Below, piece by piece: positions 1 through 14,100 of a stretch of DNA of 64,000 nt. A model generated the notes under the pieces. It was not told where the DNA came from. It ran no database searches and worked only from the letters and a program-made list of their open reading frames with translations. A program made the translations under genes and the position numbers. Source of the DNA: Xestospongia muta (lineage: Eukaryota; Porifera; Demospongiae; Haplosclerida; Petrosiidae); contig OY848926.1 in assembly GCA_963693285.1 (NCBI GenBank), positions 4,758,501 to 4,822,500 of the forward strand, read 5' to 3'. Each line of letters begins with the position of its first letter. Within the stretch, counting starts at the first letter, position 1.

Positions 1-1440
1 AGAACAGCCAGTATATATCATATATAATGAGTATATTATAGTATATGATATATTATTAGGTAAATATGGTACAGCATATGGAACTGATGGTCAAAGTCAG
101 ATGTATATGTATCATCGTGAAGAAGATGAGTGAACATTTCAACTTGTGGACACTTCACAACCTCAACGACCTATGCACTATAAACCTAAAGGAAGACAAA
201 TGCTAGTATGAAAATGAATGTCTTTTCTGTTTATGTCTACACACACACACACTCTCTCTCTCCAGTCAAAGATCTGTCAAGATTAAGAAAAGAGAGAGAA
301 GATGAACTATATCAACAACAATCTTCTCTGAAAATGAATAAAGAAAAGTTATAATACATTAATTAGTTAGTATTATATTTACTATGTAGGGAGAGAAGTA
401 AGAAAACCTCTGATCTTATCATCATGTTTGTAATCCAGTAAGTCTCATCTAGTCTTATTCCAAATCTAACTCAACATTTGGGTGTAAATTCTGTGAACAT
501 GACTATATTCTACTTATCACTATATGATTTATATATGACTACTTTTCAGCCTCAACTATGTCCTCAAGTTCCTTCAGTAGATGCCAAATCTAACTGGATA
601 ATGGTACGAGAAATTATATTTCCTGAACTGACCAAGTTAAGTTACTTACCAGGAAAACCAGAGGATCTGTAAGTAATGGAACTAGTTATTACTAGTTATT
701 AAATAATGTTGTCTAGTCATATATGTGGATCTGTTGGATATTATGATGTGAGAAAAGAGAAATCAGTGTCTGTCAAATTTCCTCAAGATCTGGCCAAATG
801 TGATAAAGTATTTCACACTGTCTCTACATCTGATGATCCTATCATTGAACAGGTCAATATCTCCTTTAGTAGTCTCTCTCTCTCACTCACTCTCTGATCG
901 TTGTCCTTCTTTATTAGCTCAAGTACATCGTGAACATTGTAAAGTTTTTGCTATTGATGCTATTTTGGCCACTCTAATGACTTGTACACGATATCTCAAT
1001 ATTCCTGGGACATTGTTGTACAGGTAACTAACACTATGTGTGATAATAAAGTATCTGTTTTCTATTTAGTGAGTGTCTGACTGTCTGTTCTTTGATAAGA
1101 GAGATCGTTCTCGATTTGGTTAGTATAAAAGTGACTACTCAATTGATGTACTCATGTTGTATGTATAGGTTTTCTAACAGTTGATGAGACAGCTAAAGAA
1201 CCACCGCAAAATGAAAGTGGTATTAACTCACCACAGAATTTAGCATTTGAAGCAACTTATATCAATCAGAATTTATCTCAACATATATTGATGGTATGAT
1301 CCTGTTAATTATATCAGTTAATATCATAAATCTATTTCTGTTTAGTGATCATTTCGTAGTCATGGTGTACTGAGTTTTAAAGATCCTCACCCATTTGCTG
1401 AGGATAAACTTGACTTAATATCTTTTGTAGCATATAGGTA
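1..1440 (+). pseudogene. Decayed eIF3d copy (copy 1), 5' end outside the window
   Basis: Exon by exon this matches the eIF3d-like copy at 51473-53486. Recognisable eIF3d pieces are the HREEDE block (about 61-210), the segment ending YLPGKPEDL (about 549-669), the block containing FHTVSTSDDP (716-852), FAIDAILATLMTCTR (about 920-1000), the block containing DETAKEPP (about 1171-1295) and DPHPFAEDKLDL (about 1371-1437). It cannot encode the protein. TGA replaces a serine codon at 131-133. A two-base insertion near 991-995 shifts frame. An arginine codon after the splice site near 1067 has become TGA. The last exons, which encode the cap-binding half in eIF3d, are absent. eIF3d is a subunit of translation initiation factor 3. 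The parent gene must lie elsewhere if it is still functional. Confidence 0.85.
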
Positions 1441-1763
1441 TGGTCCATTATACTAAAATCCATCATTTAAGAGTATACTTTTGATACCTATGTAAATATA
1501 AGATTGAAGTGATATTAGTATAAGTTAATAGTTTAATATTAACATAATACTGTGTAACCATTCATTTGCTATAGTGCTAGTTGAGAGTATAATGTGTTTA
1601 TATATTATGGGCCCATGATGCTTTTTGAATGTTATAGTGGACTTAAGTTGTTTTGCACAATACCATCTTATATCACTAGTAAAATAAGCTGCAGTAGTTT
1701 TAACTAACTCATGTACATTTGGTTGTATGCATTAATACATATATGAAAGGCACTAAAGTGCCA

Positions 1764-2561
1764 AACCTCGCTGCAGTTTCTAAGTTATTTGTAAATGCTA
1801 TGCCAGCTTAGGCCCAGCTATGATGTTACTAGGTAGCATTACAAAAATGAAACAAGGTGTGGTCAAATTATTGATGGATCACGTGATGCACATTGCAAAC
1901 TGTTGTTTGATGACTTAGCATTTCTCTTCAATCAAAGGGAAAAAAGCTTTGTCATTTACCGGGTACTTTGCACTCTGATTGACATATCTGTGAAGCTGTA
2001 ACTGAGTAAGTAATGGTATCATTCAATTGCCAAGCAAGATTAAGTGCTAGATTCGTGATGAACGTTTCTTTGAGCCTTTACATGACGCTTTAAAAAGTTT
2101 CAATATTTCATATACAAAAATTATTGTAACTTGAAAATGAAGCATTCTTTGGAAACGTCGCGTAGTACAAATATAAATCAATATATTATCGATTAGTAGC
2201 AGTTTTTCCAGTGCTTTGAGACGTTTCCTGAATGCGCTACTTCGCTCCAAGTCCACAAAACACTTTTTAGAACTTTTCTAACGATTGCTTCGACCAACGG
2301 CCTTCTGTTTTGCTGATCCGTATTCATCTAAGATTCTCTACAGCATACTAAAAAATCTCCACATTAAGTTTTTTACTTTTCGGCACTTTGACTGTGCAGC
2401 CTGAAAATTCTTTTGCGAGTTTTAAGCTTTCGTTTTCCTTGACGATGTTCTTGATACTACTGTTGTAAAGTCCACATGTTTTTCTATTCATTGCTAAACG
2501 TTGGTAGCTGCTAAGGCTTCGCTTGCCAAGTTATAGTAGTTCAAAGGTAACAGGCAGTGCA

Positions 2562-2598
<37 letters not shown>

Positions 2599-2642
2599 AC
2601 AGACTACAGTACCCTCGCTTTGCGCCCACGCACAGCGAGGTT
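1764..2642. mobile_element. Candidate non-autonomous transposon with short terminal inverted repeats
   Basis: The left end reads aacctcgctg (1764-1773) and the right end cagcgaggtt (2633-2642), a perfect 10-base inverted repeat about 880 bases apart. The interior differs in texture from the flanking AT-rich DNA, with several CG-containing stretches. It includes a run of AC dinucleotides at 2562-2596 close to the right end. No transposase is visible, and I could not identify a clear target-site duplication. The superfamily is therefore unknown, and the ends could be coincidental. Confidence 0.45.
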
Positions 2643-3507
2643 AAAAATACATTATAGATAGTGTGTATGAATTCCAATTACAGATATTGCTTGAATCAAA
2701 TAGTTTTACTAGATGCAACCTGTATGACTAAATATAAAATTAAATCAACCAATCACATTTTACAGATATATTAATAGATATAGTGGCTCAATTTCACTAT
2801 AGAATGATATATAGTTCAAGTATGGTCACTGTTAACTTTTCTTGATGCTAATATTGAACAGCTATTGTGTTGACATTGAAATGAATGGTCTATGCAGAAT
2901 GATATGTGTGTGTGTGTGTGGTTTTGCAATTGCCATTGGTTATTTTTCAATATCTGGGAATACTATTCCATATAATTTAAATAGTAACACACATTTGGGG
3001 ATACTATGGAATGTATGATTCATGTAGTAAATTGTTGTGAAGTAAATGAGTGTCAATCAATCCTGCAAATTCCACAGTAATTTATCTGCTAATTTGAAGA
3101 CCATATCTTACCATCAACCCAGCCTAATCTCAATGGTTGTTTTGATATTATTTTCTACAGTTGAGTTTATTCATGCAGAAGGGAAAGTTATGATAAGAAC
3201 AAACCATATTGCATTGATATGGTGGCTGTAATGAATTTTGTTCTAATATATGATACTATCATTATTCACAATATATATCATTATACATGTACTATGAGGG
3301 AGACAGGGAGTTGACAAATGGGATGGCTTTGGTTTGTTATCATCATATCAGCAATTAGTGACAGATGTTTCATTTGGAACAACAATTAAAAATAGAGCTT
3401 CAACCAATTCAGCCAGTGATGTGAAATATGTATATGTATATATATAGGTATGTATGTATATATGTATGCATGTATGTGTGCATAAAGAATATATTGTAAT
3501 GATCATG

Positions 3508-3760
3508 AGTTACTGAATTTCAAATATCCTAATCCATTTGCTGAGGATGACCCTGACTTAATAGCTTCTGTAGGATACAGGTATAGTACATTGTGCTAAA
3601 GTCCATCCCTTATGACTATACTTATGATATCTTATATATACAAGATATATATAATATTAGTATAAGTAAATAGTTTAATGTGAACAACTAATGTTATGTA
3701 ACCACTCACTTGCTAGAGTGATAGTTGAGAGTATAATGTGTTTATACAAATCCTTTAGAC
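3508..3760 (+). repeat. Tandem duplicate of the last eIF3d-like exon of copy 1 plus its downstream DNA
   Basis: This stretch repeats the region around 1365-1610. Both begin with the exon that encodes the PNPFAEDDPDL-type segment of eIF3d. Both continue through the same non-coding sequence, including the shared string gttgagagtataatgtgttt. The 3508 copy keeps the sequence DPDLIAS, as in the downstream copy, whereas the copy at 1371 has diverged. No following eIF3d exon is present after either. It is a local duplication inside the pseudogene region. Confidence 0.75.
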
Positions 3761-3828
3761 ATTTAGACATATAGTGTGTCATTTCATGATTTAAATGAAT
3801 ACACATACACATTCCACTCGGTCTCTCT

Positions 3829-3912
3829 CACTCTTTTTCTCTCTCTCTTTCTCTCTCCCTTCCTCCCTCCCTCCCTCCCCCCCCCCCTCTCTCTCTCTCT
3901 CTTTCTCTCTCT
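3829..3912. repeat. CT-rich microsatellite
   Basis: The stretch is built of CT dinucleotides with C-runs. Apparent open frames of Ser/Leu or Arg/Glu repeats on the two strands come only from the repeat. Confidence 0.9.
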
Positions 3913-5114
3913 AGTATCTATATTACATGTTTTATCAGACCTCTTATTAAAACACAAGAGAAATTTAAGCTTCCCAATGGTACTCTTATTTACTAAAATT
4001 GATTTTTGTATTTCATATATAGTGATGGTTGTAAAAACTAAATAGGAATGTTTGTATAATAACATTCCTTTACTATAATAGTACTCACATGATGTGGTAC
4101 AGCCCAGTTCAATTCACTTTCAAGATAATCATTTATCAGCTTAATGCATTAACTACAACATTTCTATATTCATTCAATTCATAATTATTCTTTTATTTGT
4201 CAATCCTAAGTTACTTCTTGTTATGTTGTTGTTTTTTACTTTCTCATAAAAATAAAATGAAAATTCTTCTGTACTAAATGACAATGTTGGTCAGCCATCT
4301 CCTTGGTTGTTTTACTATTTTGTAATTCACTGCCAATTTGCTTACTAACCAATACGACCACTGCAATTAAACTATTCACATCATTGTAATTTTATTTGTG
4401 AACTCATCAATACAAATATATATATATACATAAAATTAAGGTTTATGACACTACTTACAGTAATAAGGTACTATGGTAATGTTGGATAGTAATATTCGGT
4501 TGACCAATCTAGTTTTGCAATATGACACATATTCACCAAAACCTTTGATGAATTTTTTGATGATAACATTATCCTTGATTAGACAATGCTACCATAGTTG
4601 AGAACAATATGATAATTTAAAGTGGCATTGTGTGCATATAATATTGCCTTTACAAAGTAGATGTGTATTTCACTTTATAAAGTTTAGAGATGCACGTACC
4701 TTTTAACACATTGAGTTGTATTCATTGTTCGGAACCATGACAAATTGATATTAGCTAGTTTTGATCACAGATCTAGAACATCCAAACCACAGTGACAATT
4801 ATTGACACTCAAGAGACTTATCATTCATAATTGTTAGAGAGGGAAACACACATGAAAGAGCATTTGAACACAGGCAGGTTTCATTGTTGATTAAGAGTAA
4901 AGAGATCATTTTGTAGCAAATGCGTATAGAAAGATGAAATAATACAGTATAACAACTTTCATACTGTAATTAAGCCCGCCCTCTTGTTTTTCCAAATCCT
5001 AAGATTAACAGTGTTCTATAAATAGTATCATACCTTGTATCTATTTTGGGGGATTTATATAAACTAATGATGTAATCAAGTGCTTGGAAGTGATTGCATT
5101 GCTTTCTGAGAGAA
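3913..5114. other. Non-coding DNA upstream of gene A
   Basis: I see no coding exon, RNA gene or clear repeat here. The last 20 bases before the gene A start codon resemble the bases before the gene B start codon (both contain tgctttctgag), so the 5' leader or core promoter was duplicated with the genes. Confidence 0.5.
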
Positions 5115-8100
5115 ATGGAAGGCGAAGAAGATGCAGCAGATACGTGAGTTAGATAGTAGATGTATATTCTATTTGGAACTTCATCGGCAATTGTACATGG
5201 TGGACTATTTGGCAAGGATGTCCAAGTTGCTTTACGTTGCTGCCGCGTCCACGTCTGTCGTGAAAGTGAGCGGTTAATAAATGAAGCGTTGTATTGTGTC
5301 TATGGTACTACCTGGTCTCTAAACACATCAAAAGTGTACTACTGGAACCAGACTATTACATATTGTATACATAAATTTTGTATAAATTCAATTTACATAT
5401 TGTATACATAAATTTTAAGGTATTTTAAGCTTCGAATATGCGACAAGTTACACCCATCAGACAGGCCGCGCGGCGTAGCGTAGTGGACAAAGGCGAATTA
5501 AATTCATTGGATACCTACCTTATAGGGGATTTATTTAGGCAGACATAGTTTGACTCTTGTGAAAAGGGTCAGGCCATGCCTCCATGCCTGACTAGAGTAA
5601 TTCACTATTTGCAATGGTTCTGACCCCTGTTTTGCAACAGTCAGTGACTAATTGCCATGCATGCTATGATGCTATTTTATCATGTATTGGCACTTTTAAC
5701 CACACATCACAATAATTTGTATTTGCTGACATACTTTGCTATTGGAGTAGAATTTTTACTAGCGTAAGTGATGATAATCACATAAATATAAAAATAAATT
5801 ATAATATGCATGTATTATATATAACTATATATATTATAACATTCAATTCTTTCATTAGTCAACCACAAGTTATTAATCCCAATGGATCTTCACTTTCACA
5901 TGGAAACGAGGACGTTGCTCTTGACAGTGTTGGTGAGCCACCTCCTTCTCCTTCAATTTCATCAATCGACAGTAGTAGTGGACCTTTTACTTTTATTGGT
6001 CAGTTCAATTTTTATTTTTACTTATTTGATATAATTTTGACTAATTTCCTCCAAAAATTATTAGAAGGCAACTTTGACCAGTTACCTCATCATGAAGATA
6101 TTTCCCAGGCTTCACCTTTAACACTAGGTAATAATAATACACTTTCAATTATGTTAATATAATTGTTTTATTTCTTAGAAAATTATATTGAACCATCGCC
6201 AGAATGTGCCATAACTATAAACTTTCAAGGTGGACATTCACCACAAAAATTTACAAAAGGTATTTAGATCCAACAATAGATTATGCACACTTTTAATTCA
6301 TACTACAGGTTTATGTGTTTGGGATCAATCAGGGATATTGTTTTATATTGACATTGCTGAAGCACCTTTTCAACTTCATCATAGTAAAAGATTGAGCCCT
6401 TTGGAGCAAAAATATGCGATGTCTTTCGATGAACTATCAAATAAACATATTAGATGTCACTTTCTAACTCAAAATGACAAAGGAAAGTTAAAGGAAAGTT
6501 TGGAAAACTATGAGGGTGTGAATTCTACAATAGCTGTCCTCTTAATTAACACGTCATCAAAACTTAAGCTGGAGCCACAAATTTATATACCTGATCCTGA
6601 TTTCCTTATCAAGATTCCAGTATATGTTACTACAGCTGAAAATGGGCAAAGAATAGCTAACGTCACTGTTGGTACAAATGTTTGTGAGGGTCAATTTATA
6701 TTTGATCAAGGTGGCGTTATTGAAACAAAATCTGATCCAGAAGAACATCATGGAATTGTTCAAAAAATATGTAAGTGATTTATGCAAATTATTTACACCT
6801 AAGTTTACTTGGTTTTTCAGCTGACAAGAAGTCCCACAAGAATAGTTTGCTTGAGCACTTGAGAAAATATATTTTTCCTAATGGAGAAAGCCAAGTTATT
6901 GTCAGCGAGAATCCAGGAGTGTTTATGATCATAACAAGTGCCTTTGTGAGCAAGGAGTTACTGACGGTAAATTGTTTTTGCAGCAGTTTGAAATCATTAG
7001 TTATTTCATTCAACAGGATCATAATGTGAGTGAGGCAGTAAATAAACTGTCTGAACTTTTACACAAGATATATAAAAGAGATTTTATCTTTTTGATTCAT
7101 TTTTGTTGTCTACTATTAAAGTAAGCATTTTGCCTAATTTTAATGGCTAATACATGAACTTTATCAATTTAGCTCAAAATCTGCTACACATGCAAAATCT
7201 TATGCCAAAGCATCACAAGCTATTGATACATTTTGTAAAAACATTAGAAATTACATGATTAAACTTCAGATTGAAGATATTGCCCAGACTGTGAAAAATT
7301 TTTGTGAAAGGTAAATAAATTTTTATTGAATGCTTGATTTTGAGTCTCCGATTAGAGGAAACTTTGAGGTCATGGACCATAATAATAGTGCTGTCCCAAT
7401 TTATCATAAGTTACACAGTGGTATACTTCGATTAATGACAGATTACCTAGCTGATTTAAAGAGACATGATGAAGTGATGCAGGAAGACAATTTGTGTTTA
7501 CATCTACCAGTAGTAATAAGATGGAGTAAGTTTGAGAATTTTTTGGTTTACATTGATGGATGCATATTTATAATATAGTTAGTGTAGCACTCAAGTTTAT
7601 AGATTGTCCAAAAAAAGGCTGCTTTAACAACCCAAGAGACATATGGAACATTAACATTTCAAAGGTGTATTCATGGTTTCTTTATATATTTGTTAATATT
7701 TAGTTTTATAGTTGTTGAAACCCGTTATTTTGACTACTGAAGTATTGGCATCACTTAGTGTAAGTTTTATATATGGAGGTGATCTTGCGTTAAGATATAG
7801 TTACACCTTTGTTGGATGTGGTGGTCTTAAGATATTACTTCAGAAGAATGGAAAGCCACGTACTTTTTCTGAATTAAGGTATTGGCTGTCTTGGTCTGTT
7901 CATATTGTTGATACTATATAACAATTTGCAACAGTGGTATTGTAATGCATATGCACAAGTGGGTACAGACAGCTGATGAGTTTTATGATTATTTTTGTAA
8001 ACAAACTCTAACTATTCATGAAGAAGCAGCTAAATGTGGAAAGAGCACAGCCTATATTTCATCTGTTGGAGAAAATAACACTGATGATGTTATAATAAAA

Positions 8101-11100
8101 GTAAATTACATTACAATATACTAGAACTGCAATAATTACATCTTGCAGGGATTCCAATATCTTGATTGTGTGTATGAATGTTCTACAGCTGCAGAATTTT
8201 ATAATGAGAAGATTGAAATCGAACTGCAACACTGGATAACATTTTTATTACAATTTTTAGATATAACCAATGAACGGAGTGTCAATGTCATTAATAATCT
8301 CAAAACAGTTTCTAAACATTTATTTATAAAAGAAAACCTGTTGTATCATTTTACAAATGAAGTGAGGTTTTGAAATATTATTTTTATGTATTTCATGCAT
8401 AAATATCAGATACAACAGAAATTAAAAGAAAATGTACTCAAAATTGGTTTAAAGCATTTTGTTGAGTTATCTTGTCTTGAAATATGGAGTTTAGAGGTAA
8501 GCATATATATTCATGGCTGACTTATAGTCATACAAATTTCTTACCTTAGGTTGTCATAGATTTTTTTAAAAATTATGGTAAAAATCTTGAAAGAGGAAAG
8601 AGTCTTGATGAAGTACATATTAGTGCATTGCGACATTTCTCAGTGAAGTAAGCTTAAGTGTCAATACCAATTTCATTTATTAGAAAAAAACTAATATATT
8701 TCATAGATTTAAAGGTGCTTTTGCCCACAAATTTTTAGTAGATCATCTCTTAATACCATTATCTGAGTGTTATGTCAAAAGAAATGAACCTATCACATTT
8801 ATACTACATCTTGTCAAAGTTAATGTGGAATATCTTTTGATCATTGGTCATAATGATAAAGATGATGTGAAAATTGTTGAGGACTTTGAAACATTCCTGC
8901 ATAGATATATTTCCAAACACAACATTTGTGCTAAACTCCCTGAACACTTCCAGCAGATTAAAGTGAGTTGTTGTTCACTATTAACTTTTTATAATCCCAA
9001 ATAGGTGCAATTAAAGTCAATGAACAAGTTCAAAAAAATTGTAATGAATGTTTTAGCTGAAGTAAAGTGTCATGCACTATTTTATGTTTTTTGACATTTT
9101 TGTCCATAGAAATTAAGTAGTGGAAGTCTGAAAAATCATAATTGGTTAACTATGTTCACCAGTATGTCTGAATCTCTCTGTTTAGCCATAAAAGAGGGAG
9201 ATAAGTACTGTCTACACTTTTATTGGAAAATTTTTGATGGAATTTGCAAGAAAATTAAAATCACTGCAAATTCTACCATTGATGAGATGCACCAATATCA
9301 TGATATCCTATGTATACTTGGCCCAGTATATCTTGAACTTAGAAAAGAAGATTTTTCTAAGAGAGGTGATCCTAGGTTTCAGCAAGTAGAAGTTTTCATA
9401 ACCATGGCAGAGGCACTAATACAAGTTCTCAGAAATCATAAACGGCAAACTGAGTATAATAAAGTGAATTTTGATCAATTGAGTAACTACTACAATAACT
9501 ACGAAACTACTTTAAAAGTTGGTGACATGTTTGGAGTAAAGGGGGCTGTGGTGGAGAAGGAAATTGTGACATTGAAGAGAGAAAAATTTCTGCAATATCA
9601 TGAATCTCTTTCAAAACTAATGATTCGATCATTGAAGAATAGTTCAAAATGGTAATCTAATACTATTTATTTCAAATTTTATATTGTATAATAGGTCCAG
9701 TTGCCATGATATCTTATCAGCTTACAAGGTTGAATTTCCTTCTGACATTATGGAAGATATCAATGATTCTGTATACTTCCCTAATGAAAAACCTACTGAT
9801 ATCACTGTTCAAGATCTGCCTTATCAGTCGTTGTGTCTTGAAGTGAAAACAAGTGTCACATTAAGTAGGCTGGAACATTTAATTAACACTATTAAGATTT
9901 TTCTTGGCCCTCTATTGCAAATGATACCTATGCTTGATCACTTTTACTTAAATGAAAGCCATATTTTCAAAGCATTTGTAACAAGTGAGTTACAAATAGA
10001 TGGAAATGTTACACCTGAACAGTTAGCAATGGCTGTAGAGACTGTGAAAAGTAAATTTACCAATCTTTTGACAGGCATTGTTACATTTTCTGATGTTGAG
10101 CCCATAGTTGGTGCTCCAAAGAATTTGAAGTTGATTAGGCAAGAAATTGAAATTATTACTAGTTTTCCAGATTTTCAGAGTTATGAGAGTACTAGTGCTG
10201 TTGATCATTTTGAAAATGCAATTATTCTTCATCAAATTCTTAAGGATGTGAAACCATTGTTTACATTTTGTGAAGAGTTTGGACTGCAAGAATGTCTTAA
10301 GAATAAAGACATGATAAGATTGAAGGAAATAGTGGATGGATATAAGAGTGAGAACTCATGGAAGGAAGAGAACTTAACAAACATTACCGCCATAGTTACA
10401 GAAATTCAAGACATTTTTGGTGTTGAGTTTTCTGCAGAAAAAAGATCTGAGAAATTTCAATTTCTAACACTTTTTGAACCTCTTAATACAGATACCAAAG
10501 AGCTTCGGCAATTTCTTAACGAAAACAACTTTCGAGGGAAAGGACAGGTCCAATTTGAACAATTGCTGGGTCTTGTAACCCAACAGCTTCAACATGAGGA
10601 GTACAATGCAGAAATTCTCAATAAGCTTTATGCTGTGTTCTACCTTCTACTTCCATTAAATAAACCAGACCTGTCATTCCATGAACTAATAGAGACCGTG
10701 TCTCAGTTAGAACCATCAACTTGTTTAGCTCAATTACGAACAGTCAATTGTAATATTGACTTGATCACAATGTGGTTCTCAAGAGCAGAGGTAAATTTGA
10801 AGTATATAAATTTTAACAGTAAAAGTTTCTTTTTCTTTAGGGAGATACAGTTGCTAACACTATTGATGAACTTAAGAGTATTAATCTTAATGGCATGTTC
10901 CATATTACTGTCTCATCATTAGTTAAAATCAGTGAAGACAGAATTGTTATAAAGTACCAACCACAACAGAGTGAATCAAGTTCAGATGTCTCTAGTCTTC
11001 CAAGCTCTAATGAGAGAGAAATTAGTTGGAATATGACAGAAATTGAAGACTTTGTTCGTCGACTTGGGTTCTCTGAATTTGGTGATGAAAATGCTACTAT

Positions 11101-14100
11101 GATGAGAGCATTTATGGATCTATTTGAAGTAATCAACTTTCTTAATACACATATACATTTAGAGTTTTAATTTTTTTGTAGATAGTAAACAAGGTACAAA
11201 GGCTAATGGAATCTCTGCATGAAATGGGGCATCCTGACTATTCAGATACCATTTTTCCTTACAAAGTTAAATGTTCTGATGCGACATCAAAGCTACAACA
11301 ACTAGTAAGCTTTACTAAATTATTAAATACCAATGATAGTATGTTTAAATAAGGTAATGAAGACAGAAAAAGATGAAAAAGAATGGTCTGACAGGGCATC
11401 ATCAGACAGAGATAATTTTAAATGGCTCTCCTTTTTAAGTAATGGTGGTGTTCTTGAGCTATATAAAATTTTGTGCTCTGCTGACCTGTCAACAAGAAAA
11501 ATTGCTCTTAAAGTTTTTAGACAACTTCGTTTTCTTGTGTCAGTTCACTATAGTGATGCTGTCATGCAACACTTTGTAAGTGCTCTCTTATCTTTATTGA
11601 TTATTAATAATTAATAGGAGAGGTGTTTGTTGGATCCTGCTGAACTACCTACAGAAATTTCAGAGAAGCTTTCTAAATCCATACCAGAAATAAAGAGAAT
11701 TCATAAGTCCCCCACAGGAATAGTTGGGTCATTTCTTGAAAAAATATTTCAGTTACCTGAATTGCAATTACCAACTCCACCTCGCAGCTCAACATTTCGT
11801 AGTCATGCTGTTCTTCATCAGTGTCACAAGTTCTCTCCCAAACAACTCATTGTTTATCTTGTCTCCATTAATGAACAAATACCTAAACCTTATGAAATTT
11901 TACGATGTCATTCTGGCACATCAGGAAGTGATGTTAAGCTATTTTTTCAGCGAATGGAGTTTTTTCCTCGACACTACTATTTTCTTGAAGTCAATTTGCT
12001 ACCCACAAATTTACAAGAGGTATTAAAATATTTCCAAAGTGGCATAGTAAATTAATTATATATATATATTAGAGCTTGTTACAACAATACATGGATGTTT
12101 GTGAGAGAATGCTTAAGTCTGGAAATTGCTCCACTGTTCATTTTATTGAGACATCTTCTTCACTATTATATGATGCTCCATACGTCAACGCTACTGTAAG
12201 TCATATGACGATGTAATATATAACCATTCAGAGTTTTTTACTACAGACTCTTGAGTCATATAAAGATGCAGAAAATGCTCTAACAAATGACTTGTTTTGT
12301 GTTGTTGAGTTGGTGTATGGTCTGCAAGGTAATGTATTTCGTTACAATTGTAGTCTGTTTTTATTTAGAGCATGTTAGCTTCAAGCACTATAAGTGACTT
12401 ACCTGTATTGTTTAGGATGAGCCTGAACAAGACCCAATTAGTGCAGTCAATAGATGTATGACAAATTTGTTGGTCATGTTTAAAAACTAATTTTCCACCT
12501 TCTTGAGTTTTGGGACCTTAATTGTGAGAGACTGACACCCAGTTTTATTAATCCCATACCTTAAATATGTTGACAAATTGTGCAATCTTGTGATCATATA
12601 TAATATTTAGGGAAATGCTAAGCATGAGATTGAATGTACAACTGACATTCATGTAGTTAATGGTCACTCATGTTTAGCTAATTTAACTAGTTTGACTAAA
12701 TGTAAGAATAGTTCCTTAAAGTGGTTGGATCTTTTTTAGTCAAATATTATGCAGTACGCTCGGTTGATGTTGCTGCCATCTTTCATTGGTATTTGTACAA
12801 TGAAACACACAAGCCAATGCTAAAGATCAATTGTAGTAATAATGGTGTTTTAAATAGAAACTCTCATTTACTTTTTTAGAATCTGTGGTCCTCCCACACA
12901 TTTAATATTTGAATAGAGTAGGAAGTATTTTGCCTGATTTTGGGCACAGATTACTGTTTGATATCTTTTAGACCTTGTTTTTTTTAGTAGAGCAGATTGT
13001 CTTGTTTCTTCTTTAGTGGAAGCCTTCAAAATCTTCTAAACCTGCTATTAATATTGCATTATTGTTTTTTCCCATTAAACCATCATAATATACTCTATTC
13101 TAAAGGAGATCTTCCACACTGAATGCCATCATTTTATCATCACTGATAATTATTATGCAAGATCCACCATAGCTATACTCTAAATTAGTTAGATGCCTCA
13201 GCCAATAGGACCTACATCATGTATTAACCTACAGAAACCATTGATACCTCAAGCTTGGTATCTATATAAAGGCTTTCTTGGTTTGATAAAAACACAGATT
13301 CCTGTCCTCAACATTCAATATTATGTATTAACTGAAAATGATTAATCAATTGTACAATGTATATATTGTAATGATGAAGTATATAACATGATAGATTAAT
13401 AATTTCCTCACTTTGTTATATCGTTTAGGTGATGGGAAAACGCATTACATTAAAAACAAGCTTGGTCAGTCTAGTGTGATCTTGGCTATTAATGAGTCAT
13501 TCTCTGTTAGCCGTATTGTCACTAGTCTCAATTCCTTAAGTGATCAATTTGGTTGCTCTATTCATTTTAATTTCACACTTTTACCAGCTGTAGTATGCCA
13601 TATTATTTTACTTTTTTAAATTGACCTGATAATTATTTCAGAGCACTGTTGCCAATGAAGAAAGAAAACACCTTGCTCAACTGATGGACAAAATTGGATG
13701 GTTTATGTTTGACCTGTTCATACTGGGATATGTACATGATTCACATACTGGAGTGTCCTTTACTGTTCCTAAAGAACATAATTGGAAGATTTATATTGAG
13801 GTCTGAGCAATGCAAATGTGACAATTATGTGAACCTTTCTTTTGCATAAATAGGTTCCATCAGTTAGTAATGACCCTCAGAAAAATCTCTCTTTATTTCG
13901 AAATCTAATACCCACATTTTGTTTTATTGGTACTGAGAGACATATTGATTCCAGTATACCTTATGTAGTTGATGATGATGTACAACTAGTGTGTAAGTAC
14001 TTGTGGGCTCTTAATGAAGAGAAAAGAAAACCAGGATGGGGAATTAATAAGCTGTTTTATTGTAAGTAAAACCTTATAGTGTCAATTATTAACTTTAATC

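Noticed and set aside
2047..2256. Basic minus-strand open frame as a gene
   Set aside because: It lies inside a candidate transposon, has no recognisable domain and is short enough to occur by chance.
5160..5411. Open frame in the first intron of gene A as an alternative exon
   Set aside because: No matching sequence in gene B and no splice phase that joins it to exon 2 without added assumptions.
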